Source of the DNA: Planctomycetota bacterium
GTDB taxonomy: Bacteria; Planctomycetota; Phycisphaerae; WQYP01
Assembly (NCBI GenBank): GCA_021809365.1
Contig: JAKBAC010000110.1
Span: 1 to 11,410 of the forward strand
Direction of reading: 5' to 3'
DNA length: 11,410 bases
The position numbers and the translations under genes are program-made. The notes beneath the pieces were generated by a model, which did no database searches, had not been told where the DNA came from, and saw only the letters and a list, made by a program, of their open reading frames with translations. Positions 6,483-11,410 of this stretch are shown in pieces; the stretch's first letter is position 1; the number at the start of each line of letters is the position of its first letter.

Positions 6483-6532
6483 TTGCATCGGTGTTGCGTC
6501 GGTTTGCATTATTGACGAACTTTCGCTACACT
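6483..6532 (+). promoter_or_regulatory. Candidate rpsL promoter with short upstream repeats
   Basis: TTGCAT (6504-6509) and TACACT (6527-6532) are 17 bp apart, followed by a leader of about 32 nt. Just upstream, TTGCATCGGTG and TTGCGTCGGTT (from about 6484) form an 11-bp imperfect direct repeat. A dedicated promoter is expected because rpsL is not preceded by rpoC here. The remainder of the 6355-6570 gap presumably also holds the promoter of the divergent GH16 gene. Confidence 0.45.
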
Positions 6533-6570
6533 ACCGAGCTTGTGTGTGTTGAACTGAATTAAGGTAAGTT

Positions 6571-6942
6571 ATGCCGACAATCAATCAATTGCTCCGTAAT
6601 CCGCGCCGCAGCCTGAAGCGTATCAATAAGGTCAAGGACCTTGAATCATCGCCGCAGCGTCGCGGAGTGTGTCTTCTGGTGAAGACCATGACCCCCAAGA
6701 AACCCAACTCGGCATTGCGCAAAGTGGCGCGTGTGCGGTTGTCCAATGGGAAGGAAGTAACCGCCTATATTCCCGGCATTGATCATAATCTTCAGGAACA
6801 CTCGATTGTTCTGGTGCGGGGCGGACGTGTACGCGATCTGCCCGGCGTGCGGTATCACATTGTCCGCGGCGTGCTGGACGCCAGCGGCGTGGAAGCTCGC
6901 CGCCGCAGCCGTTCCAAGTATGGAGCAAAGAAACCGAAGTAA
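6571..6942 (+). CDS. rpsL: 30S ribosomal protein S12
   Basis: Full-length 123-residue S12, a decoding-centre protein of the small subunit. It begins [10 protein letters not shown] and ends with the basic [10 protein letters not shown] tail. The accuracy loop [11 protein letters not shown] (41-51) has the lysine associated with streptomycin sensitivity, and the second loop [14 protein letters not shown] (83-96) includes D89, the residue that is methylthiolated in many bacteria. The block GVCLLVKTM before TPKKPNS differs from the proteobacterial form and matches planctomycete-type S12 as I recall it. AAGG (6561-6564) lies 6 nt before the ATG. rpsL is the first gene of a short rpsL-rpsG unit. 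The upstream neighbour is a divergent hydrolase gene instead of rpoB/rpoC, so this str cluster is uncoupled from RNA polymerase genes. Confidence 0.98.
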   Translation: MPTINQLLRNPRRSLKRINKVKDLESSPQRRGVCLLVKTMTPKKPNSALRKVARVRLSNGKEVTAYIPGIDHNLQEHSIVLVRGGRVRDLPGVRYHIVRGVLDASGVEARRRSRSKYGAKKPK

Positions 6943-6971
6943 GAAGCAATCTATTGGAGTTACCGCGTTGA

Positions 6972-7047
6972 TTGAGCCGTTGGCTCAAGCGTATGTGACA
7001 ATTCATCGTAGTACCTTGAAGTATCCCGAATCCCGGTGATTCGATAC
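6972..7047 (+). promoter_or_regulatory. Two hairpins in the rpsL-rpsG spacer, possible S7 feedback site
   Basis: In the 128-nt spacer, TTGAGCC-gtt-GGCTCAA (6972-6988) is a perfect 7-bp stem. CGAATC-ccggt-GATTCG (7027-7043) is a perfect 6-bp stem, extended by GTAT (7021-7024) with ATAC (7044-7047) across a two-base bulge. The second stem ends about 10 nt before the rpsG ribosome binding site. In Escherichia coli, S7 represses its operon by binding the S12-S7 spacer. The same role here is inference from position and structure. Confidence 0.5.
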
Positions 7048-7070
7048 GGAGAAAAGAAAGGAAAGTCCCC

Positions 7071-7547
7071 ATGGGCGCCAAATCATTTACCGTCAGCAGC
7101 ACGCAGCTTAAACCGGATGCCGTTTATAATTCCCTGCTGATTTCCAAATTCATCAACTGCCTGATGTACGATGGCAAAAAGGCCACCGCCAAGCGCGTAT
7201 TTTACGGAGCCTTGGAAATCATCGGCCAGCGGGTGAAAGACGCCAAACCCAACGAGGTGTTTGAACTGGCGATCAACAACATTAAGCCCAATGTGGAAAC
7301 GCGCTCTCGTCGCGTCGGTGGGCAGAACTATCAGGTTCCCATGTCCGTGAGCCGCAAGCGGCAGCAGAGTCTGGCCATCCGCTGGCTGCTCGAAGCGATT
7401 CGCGCCAAATCGGGCAAACCGATGAGCGAACGGCTGGCCGATGAAATTCTGGCCGCCAGCCGTCGCGAAGGCGCTGCGATGCAGACCCGTGAAAACGTCC
7501 ACAAAATGGCGGAAGCGAACCGCGCCTTTGCCCACTTTGCGTGGTAG
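7071..7547 (+). CDS. rpsG: 30S ribosomal protein S7
   Basis: Full-length 158-residue S7, the primary 16S rRNA-binding protein that nucleates assembly of the 30S head and contacts the E site. Landmarks are the LISKFINCLMYDGKKATAKR helix (23-42), the VETRSRRVGGQNYQVP beta-arm (about 82-97), SRKRQQSLAIRWLLEA, and the C-terminal ENVHKMAEANRAFAHFAW. AAGGAAAG, about 7 nt before the ATG, is a strong ribosome binding site. It should be co-transcribed with rpsL. The usual next genes, fusA and tuf, are absent: directly after the TAG stop comes a relic of an unrelated gene, so the operon has been cut exactly at the end of rpsG. Confidence 0.97.
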   Translation: MGAKSFTVSSTQLKPDAVYNSLLISKFINCLMYDGKKATAKRVFYGALEIIGQRVKDAKPNEVFELAINNIKPNVETRSRRVGGQNYQVPMSVSRKRQQSLAIRWLLEAIRAKSGKPMSERLADEILAASRREGAAMQTRENVHKMAEANRAFAHFAW

Positions 7548-7865
7548 GGCATTCACGCCTCCAACGATGGCAAGATCATGATCTTCGCGGGCGGAATTCC
7601 ACTTAGGCATCGCGAAAAAATAACCTGAGCATTCTGGCTGGTACTTTTGGCCGCCGGCGGCGTTGCCCGCTCGTTACAGAATCCATGCGGATATGCGCCT
7701 CGCGAGCGCCTTGCCGGCGGGCAAAATTCCTGCGCCATAATTGCTCACGTTATTTCTTCGCGATGCCTTAAGCTTAAGGGGAAAGTTGTTGGAGCAATTG
7801 GTGTTAGCGGTGGATCAGGCGAGCAGGATCAGGCCGTCGCGGAAGCCGGAGCGAAGGCTTTTTAG
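7548..7865 (+). pseudogene. 3' relic of a GlcG/HbpS-like (DUF336) gene, split by a palindromic element
   Basis: In the codon frame that continues past the rpsG stop, 7548-7601 reads GIHASNDGKIMIFAGGIP. From 7773 the same frame reads LKGKVVGAIGVSGGSGEQDQ, continues AVAEAGAKAF, and stops at 7863-7865. Together these give GGIPLKGKVVGAIGVSGG, the very characteristic C-terminal half of the GlcG/HbpS family (heme-binding or heme-degrading proteins of about 135-165 residues). Two lesions are clear. Everything before GIH is missing, replaced by the end of rpsG. The two preserved parts are separated by the 171-bp palindrome at 7602-7772, which has an in-frame TGA at 7626-7628. No start codon or ribosome binding site remains. 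The relic is therefore non-functional, but sequence conservation suggests that the damage is recent. Confidence 0.75.
7602..7772. mobile_element. 171-bp palindromic MITE-like insertion
   Basis: The ends form a long inverted repeat: CTTAGGCATCGCG at 7602-7614 against CGCGATGCCTTAAG at 7759-7772, continuing to about 29-30 bp per arm with roughly 26 matches. A second paired block (ATTCTGGC, CTTTTGGCCGCCGGC in the left arm against GCCGGCGGGCAAAATTCC in the right) extends the symmetry nearly to the centre at 7687, so the whole element can fold as one hairpin. Removing it rejoins the GlcG/HbpS-like frame as ATT CCA CTT AAG GGG, which shows it is an insertion. It carries no gene. The host sequence CTTAAG repeats at the right end, giving CTTAAGCTTAAG, but a clean target duplication cannot be assigned. 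The parent element family was not recognised. Confidence 0.72.
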
Positions 7866-8047
7866 GCTGGGTTGCGACGGCGTTATTTTTAGCTCCCGTC
7901 AAGAAGCGGCGACGATGCCGTACCTGTGACACAGATGGTACGCCGAGGAGCCGCGCCACAGAGGGGGACAAAAAGCACGCCGCCCCCCGGGTAAGCCTGA
8001 AATGCGCCGTCTGCTTTGTTGCCCGAAATGTGCGATTACCCGTGCGG
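7866..8047. other. Gene-free spacer between the GlcG/HbpS relic and ctaA
   Basis: No coding frame is supported. A stem CGTACC (7919-7924) with GGTACG (7937-7942) encloses TGTGACACA. A C/G-rich run near 7980-8000 precedes, on the minus strand, a run of five Ts (7971-7975), so this area may terminate ctaA transcription, although no clean terminator stem is visible. Confidence 0.35.
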
Positions 8048-9418
8048 TCAGTTCATCGGCGATTCCAGCCGCATCGTCCAAACTGCCAGCAGAACCGCCA
8101 CGGCCAGCAGGACGGCACCGACCGTCTGGTGGGCGGTGGTTACAACGGCCTGGGCTAAATCCGGATGCTCCAAGGGCCCGCCACCACCCAGCGCGATAAC
8201 CGCACAGACCCCCAGCAACACCTGGAGCGTTACCACGCAGAGCATCGCCACGCCGATGCGTTGCAGAATCGGCTGATCGGGATTTAACCCCCACGCGCGC
8301 GCGCCGGAAAAGAGCGCCAGCAACAGCACCACAACCGCGACACAAATATGCAGCAGCAAGACACCGCCGATATGGCGTAATATCGCCCCCAATGTCAATT
8401 GCACCAGCAGCACGCCCACAAGCGCCCAGGCGATATTTCGCCCAATTTTAGCGCTGGGACGCCGCCGACGCTGGATGTCACTGGTCCAGCTTGGTGAACA
8501 GACCGCCGCCAGAACCACCAGCACGGCAAAAAACACCTGCCCGAACGCACCATGCACAATGGCCAATGGCGTGCTGGGATCCATGCCCAGGCGCGACCGC
8601 GCCAGGGTGAAGTGCCCGGTGACGCGCAACCCGCCCATAAGCCCCTGGACAATGACCATCACCAGCGCGATGACGGACATGACCTTGACCCACCGGCGAT
8701 TTTCATGGCGAAAGAGATAGATCGTCTGAATCAAAGTCGCCAGGCCCACCAGCGTACCGAGCAGCCGATGCGTGTGTTCAAAAAATACGCCACCAGTCAT
8801 GTGCGACAACGGGAAAAAAAACATGCCGAAGCGAAAGGAGTCCGGCCAGTCAGGCACGGAAAGACCGGCGTTCAGGCCGGTGACCATGCCACCGGCGATG
8901 ATCAGCACCAGCGTCGCAATCACAGTGGAAAGGGCAAATGAACCTTCGGGATGGAGGTATTGCCGGCGCGCGGGATTCCACCTTGCCCCGAAAAATCCCC
9001 CGATCCAACCCAGCACGCCGGTGGTCAGCACGCTGACCGGTGCCCAGACAAATTCATAAGCGGCAATGCGTTGATCAGTGGTGAGGTCCCGTCCCAGCGA
9101 ACCTAAGACCAGCAGGTTGAGTGATCCGGTGATAAGCCCGACCCAGAGGCCGCCCCTCGGGCCGCGGCAAGTCCGCGACGCGCCCACAAAGCCGCCGCCG
9201 ATCAGAATCACCACCAGCGCGCCGAGAATTACGGGTGCCGGCACGCGATCTCCGGGCATGCGGAAGATATACCCCACCGACCACATCAAAACCGTCGTTG
9301 CCAGGCCGACGGCCAGAACATCGCCGGCATCTTTCCGACGACCACCCGATCCGGAATCCAACTTGGGTGGGTGAGAAGGGTTATTGATAGTTTTATTCAA
9401 TGCGGAAGTCAACGTCAT
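8048..9418 (-). CDS. ctaA: Heme A synthase (CtaA/Cox15 family) with an N-terminal membrane extension
   Basis: Inner-membrane enzyme that oxidises the C8 methyl of heme O to give heme A for aa3-type cytochrome oxidases. Residues about 160-456 form the family core with eight membrane helices. Heme ligands and catalytic residues are visible: E214-H215-T-H217-R218 in FFEHTHRLLG, H289 in AIVHGAFGQ, H349 and H357 in LRHIGGVLLLHI, and H430 in TTAHQTVGA. SVPDWPDSF (187-195) is the conserved first periplasmic loop. The first 155 residues are additional: a short cytosolic tail and four hydrophobic segments (about 33-52, 61-80, 90-108, 123-144) of unknown role. Length 456 compares with about 300-360 for usual CtaA. 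GGA 7 nt before the ATG gives a modest ribosome binding site. No ctaB or cytochrome oxidase genes are within the window. Confidence 0.9.
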   Translation of the reverse strand: MTLTSALNKTINNPSHPPKLDSGSGGRRKDAGDVLAVGLATTVLMWSVGYIFRMPGDRVPAPVILGALVVILIGGGFVGASRTCRGPRGGLWVGLITGSLNLLVLGSLGRDLTTDQRIAAYEFVWAPVSVLTTGVLGWIGGFFGARWNPARRQYLHPEGSFALSTVIATLVLIIAGGMVTGLNAGLSVPDWPDSFRFGMFFFPLSHMTGGVFFEHTHRLLGTLVGLATLIQTIYLFRHENRRWVKVMSVIALVMVIVQGLMGGLRVTGHFTLARSRLGMDPSTPLAIVHGAFGQVFFAVLVVLAAVCSPSWTSDIQRRRRPSAKIGRNIAWALVGVLLVQLTLGAILRHIGGVLLLHICVAVVVLLLALFSGARAWGLNPDQPILQRIGVAMLCVVTLQVLLGVCAVIALGGGGPLEHPDLAQAVVTTAHQTVGAVLLAVAVLLAVWTMRLESPMN

Positions 9419-9466
9419 TTCTTATTCCAAACAACTGCACACATTTCGTGCGCCCATCAAACCGTA

Positions 9467-9524
9467 ATTGTAGCGGTGAGAGAGCACTTGTGGCAAAATC
9501 TCGCTTTACTTTTAGACGTCTAAA
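9467..9524 (-). promoter_or_regulatory. ctaA promoter with a 14-bp palindrome upstream
   Basis: On the minus strand, TTGCCA (9496-9491) and TACAAT (9472-9467) are 18 bp apart, each one base from consensus, predicting a start near 9460 and a leader of about 40 nt. A perfect palindrome TTTAGACGTCTAAA (9511-9524) is centred about 58 bp upstream of that start, where an activator would sit. It is also just beyond the dmeF stop codon. Which protein binds it is unknown. Confidence 0.55.
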
Positions 9525-9536
9525 TGTGAAATAGTC

Positions 9537-10832
9537 TTACGATGATTGATCGACGCTTGGTGTGTTGATCGCGGGCTGTAGCTCAATGGTGACGTGCGAT
9601 AAATGTACGATACGCGCCAATTGTGCTTTATATTCCGTTACCGGCCGCGGATGCGCGGATGCCAATGAAATAATGGCGCTGATATGTCCCGGCCCGACAC
9701 GCCACACATGCAAGTCCATGATCTTGTCACCGGATTTTTCCAATTCACCGCGAATAAGTCCGGCCAATTGGTCATCCGGCACCATGTCCACCAGTATGCC
9801 CACCGTTGACCGAATCAGTCCAATCGACCAGTTGGCGATCACCAGTGCGCCGAGAATACCCATGACCGGGTCCATCCACAGCCACCCCAGAAATCTTGCC
9901 GCCAGCAGACCGCAAATCACCAGCGCCGACACCGCTCCATCGGCAAACACATGCACAAAAGCGGCGCGGATATTATTGTCGCGGTCAATGGCGCTGGAAC
10001 CATGCTGATGCGCGTGTTCCGCAAAGTGAACTTCCGCGGCGTAAGAATCCCGTCCATTTGCCATACCAATGCGGGCGATAAACTCGTGCGGCTCCGGGAT
10101 TGCCTCAATGGATTCCAAAAACAGGCCCACCTGACGTAGCGGAAACGACTGTGCCGAGCCATCTGGCCGGACCGTCTCAATGGATGCTTCGCAGCCAAAC
10201 GGCAAGTGATGCAGTCGGAAACGTGGCGGAACGCCATCCTCAAAGACTTCCAACTCACAACTGCCCCATGGTGTGCGGATCTCATGCGAAGGTTCGGCGG
10301 AAGGTCCATGATGCGATGAAGCGCCATGATGATGATGTTCACCGCCATGGTCATGATCCCCGGCCAGCAGCCAGGCGCTGGTGAGGTTCACCGCCAAACC
10401 AAGAATCGCGATTGGAATAGCCGCACCAAAGTTAATATGAACCGGCGAAAGCAAACGGATAACCGCTTCATAGCCGATCAGCACCGCTATCATGGCCAGA
10501 ATGATGGCACTGGTAAATGCCGCCAGATCGCCGAGTTTACCGGTGCCGAAAACGAAACGCGGATCATCCGAATGCCGCCGGGCATAACGGTACGCCAGAG
10601 CCGCCAGCAATAAGGCCCCGGCATGGGTGGACATGTGCCAGCCGTCCGCCACCAGCGCCAATGAACCAAATACCGTACCACCGATAATTTCCAGCAGCAT
10701 CATGAAAGTGCAAAGGATGACCACCGCCCAGGTGCGGCGTTCATTGTGGGCGTGGCCGGCACCGAGAAAGTCATGCCGGTGCGACATTGCGGAATCATTT
10801 ATCAATCCAAGATTCTCCACGGTACTTTCCAT
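9537..10832 (-). CDS. dmeF: DmeF-like cation diffusion facilitator (cobalt/nickel efflux)
   Basis: Inner-membrane CDF antiporter of 431 residues that exports divalent metals, in the DmeF subgroup mostly Co2+ and Ni2+. GAGHAHNERRTWAVV (25-38) and FGTGKLGDLAAFTSA (95-109) are DmeF signatures. Transport-site motifs are D63-GW-H66-MST-H70 in helix 2 and H294-VFA-D298 in helix 5. A His-rich cytosolic loop (159-183, HDHGGEHHHHG and HHG) separates helices 4 and 5 and is enlarged by a folded-looking insert (about 185-272, with EVFEDGVPPRFRLHHLPFG and IPEPHEF). The C-terminal dimerisation domain carries DLHVWRVGPGHISAI (373-387). The start used is 6 nt after the dmeR stop, fitting translational coupling, but has no Shine-Dalgarno sequence; the ATG 15 codons on (MSHRHDFLGAG) better matches family N-termini. 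It is co-transcribed with dmeR. Confidence 0.88.
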   Translation of the reverse strand: MESTVENLGLINDSAMSHRHDFLGAGHAHNERRTWAVVILCTFMMLLEIIGGTVFGSLALVADGWHMSTHAGALLLAALAYRYARRHSDDPRFVFGTGKLGDLAAFTSAIILAMIAVLIGYEAVIRLLSPVHINFGAAIPIAILGLAVNLTSAWLLAGDHDHGGEHHHHGASSHHGPSAEPSHEIRTPWGSCELEVFEDGVPPRFRLHHLPFGCEASIETVRPDGSAQSFPLRQVGLFLESIEAIPEPHEFIARIGMANGRDSYAAEVHFAEHAHQHGSSAIDRDNNIRAAFVHVFADGAVSALVICGLLAARFLGWLWMDPVMGILGALVIANWSIGLIRSTVGILVDMVPDDQLAGLIRGELEKSGDKIMDLHVWRVGPGHISAIISLASAHPRPVTEYKAQLARIVHLSHVTIELQPAINTPSVDQSS

Positions 10833-10838
10833 TATGGG

Positions 10839-11117
10839 CTATTTCATATAAGTTCGGATCAGCTCAATCAATTGTTCGGCAGCGTCCTGATTGAGCGCCT
10901 TGGGATAGGCCACCGGATCAACCAGATGGGTCCGCACATGGTCTTCCGCCACCTCGGCCATGAGGCCCGCCATGGCACCACGGGCACCGGCGATCAGGTG
11001 CATGACCTGTTCGCACTCGGATTCGTTTTCCAGCGCCCGTTCAATGGCGGCGACCTGTCCCCCAATGCGACGAACGCGGGCCAACAGCCGTTTTTTATGG
11101 CTTACCGTGTGTGACAT
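10839..11117 (-). CDS. dmeR: RcnR/DmeR-type Ni/Co-responsive repressor (CsoR/RcnR family)
   Basis: An all-helical 92-residue DNA-binding repressor that releases its operator when it binds metal. It begins MSHTVSHKKRLLARVRRIGGQV, very close to the RcnR N-terminus. The four ligands known for nickel and cobalt in E. coli RcnR are all present at identical positions: H3, C35, H60 and H64. This separates it from copper-sensing CsoR (Cys-His-Cys) and formaldehyde-sensing FrmR (proline at 2). Other family landmarks are ECEQVMHLIAGARGAMAGLM and a C-terminal helix ending in TYMK. dmeF starts 6 nt after its stop, reproducing the dmeRF arrangement described in Rhizobium/Agrobacterium, where DmeR controls DmeF. 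The ATG lies only 6 bp downstream of a predicted -10 box and no ribosome binding site is seen, so the mRNA is probably leaderless. Ligand set and neighbour make Co/Ni sensing the strongest reading. Confidence 0.92.
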   Translation of the reverse strand: MSHTVSHKKRLLARVRRIGGQVAAIERALENESECEQVMHLIAGARGAMAGLMAEVAEDHVRTHLVDPVAYPKALNQDAAEQLIELIRTYMK

Positions 11118-11123
11118 GCCGGC

Positions 11124-11152
11124 AATATAGCATAGGTGGGGTACCTATGCAA
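11124..11152 (-). promoter_or_regulatory. dmeRF promoter with embedded RcnR-type operator
   Basis: On the minus strand, TTGCAT (11152-11147) and TATATT (11129-11124) are exactly 17 bp apart. Between them, and covering part of the -35 box, is a perfect inverted repeat at 11130-11150: GCATAGGT, five central bases GGGGT, then ACCTATGC. A/T-rich arms around a G-run match the known operator style of RcnR/CsoR proteins. A repressor bound here would block RNA polymerase directly, giving metal-inducible autoregulation of dmeR-dmeF. Confidence 0.75.
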
Positions 11153-11173
11153 TGGAAATAATATATCATCGCC

Positions 11174-11202
11174 CGGGTGGGTGTAACTCCTATTGTTGGC
11201 GA
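11174..11202. mobile_element. Probable terminal end of the right-hand insertion sequence
   Basis: The stretch starting GGGTGGGTGTAACTCC lies directly downstream of the transposase stop, where the element's terminal inverted repeat should be. The exact boundary cannot be fixed, because the other end and any target duplication are outside the window. If correct, the insertion sequence ends only about 20 bp upstream of the dmeR -35 box. Confidence 0.35.
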
Positions 11203-11410
11203 TCAGGCGGCGCGTTGCGCCCAATAGTCTTCCACCAAACCTGCATAATCCAAACAACGCAGTGCGGTCATATGTTCCGCCCGCTCAACGCGCCAGCGGC
11301 AGGAGTTGATCTTCAACCGTGTTCCTACCATATTCTTACACGCTCCTTCCACGGTACCGCTGCCAATGACCAAGCCCTGTTTCAGACGATCCCGATACCA
11401 TAAATCATCC
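11203..11410 (-). CDS. C-terminus of an ISKra4-like transposase, cut by the window edge
   Basis: The minus strand encodes the last 68 residues of a protein that continues beyond the right edge. It contains GLVIGSGTVEGACKNMVGTR, then W-R-V-E-R-A-E-H and LRCLDYAGLVEDYW, ending at a TGA (11203-11205). The IGSGxVEGACK block followed by a conserved W and an LR segment is the C-terminal signature of ISKra4-family DDE transposases, in which the E of VEGACK is likely the catalytic glutamate. The frame shows no damage within the window. The N-terminal and central parts, and therefore whether the element is intact, are not visible. The gene points towards the dmeRF promoter, so read-through from the element could raise dmeRF expression. 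Confidence 0.75.
   Translation of the reverse strand, partial: DDLWYRDRLKQGLVIGSGTVEGACKNMVGTRLKINSCRWRVERAEHMTALRCLDYAGLVEDYWAQRAA

Noticed and set aside
6512..6517. TTGACG as the rpsL -35 box
   Set aside because: No -10 box lies 16-18 bp downstream; TTGCAT at 6504 has TACACT at exactly 17 bp.
7572..7585. Perfect 14-bp palindrome AAGATCATGATCTT after rpsG
   Set aside because: It is the codons for K-I-M-I-F in the GlcG/HbpS relic, so coding constraint explains it better than an operator.
7766..7779. Perfect palindrome CCTTAAGCTTAAGG
   Set aside because: It arises where the CTTAAG tip of the 171-bp element meets the CTTAAG of the host gene; no separate function is needed.
7843..7863. Intrinsic terminator (AAGCC-GGCTT stem with a T-run)
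   Set aside because: The stem has only five pairs, the T-run is four or five long, and both fall inside conserved codons of the GlcG/HbpS relic.

Overview
This window looks like a chromosomal segment from a member of the Planctomycetota, perhaps the class Phycisphaerae. The inference rests on ribosomal protein S12, which carries the planctomycete-like stretch [20 protein letters not shown], and on a heme A synthase with an extra N-terminal membrane block of the kind I associate with this phylum. No 16S gene is present, so the placement is tentative.

Layout, left to right. Positions 1-592 hold two broken genes: an antisense scrap of a ClpA/ClpB/ClpC-type AAA+ ATPase, and a PqiC-like lipoprotein gene that has lost its signal-peptide end at the junction with that scrap. 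A roughly 240-bp imperfect palindrome (611-852) follows, and then malate dehydrogenase (mdh, +), convergent with thymidylate synthase (thyA, -). The thyA promoter is flanked upstream by three 15-16-bp direct repeats. At 3220-4835 is a two-gene module (+): a ribbon-helix-helix protein with several zinc-binding Cys/His pairs, then a polytopic membrane protein that resembles Ni/Co transporters. A Tat-exported GH16 glycoside hydrolase (-) comes next, with a second beta-rich domain inserted into its catalytic fold. It diverges from rpsL-rpsG (+), a str operon that has lost the usual fusA/tuf downstream.

Directly after the rpsG stop codon lies the 3' relic of a GlcG/HbpS-like gene. A 171-bp palindromic, MITE-like element splits it, and the relic rejoins in frame when that element is removed in silico. 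Heme A synthase (ctaA, -) follows, then the operon dmeR-dmeF (-): a Ni/Co-sensing RcnR-family repressor with a complete set of ligands, and a CDF efflux pump. The promoter of that operon contains a perfect operator-like inverted repeat between -35 and -10, and its predicted transcript starts at or next to the ATG. The right edge holds the C-terminus of an ISKra4-like transposase (-), whose element ends just upstream of the dmeR promoter.

The window mixes intact housekeeping genes (mdh, thyA, rpsL, rpsG, ctaA) with two separate transition-metal modules and with clear signs of rearrangement: gene scraps, two large palindromes and an insertion sequence. Several promoter candidates share a TTGCAT/TTGCAC -35 box with a 17-bp spacer and a TAnAnT-like -10 box.
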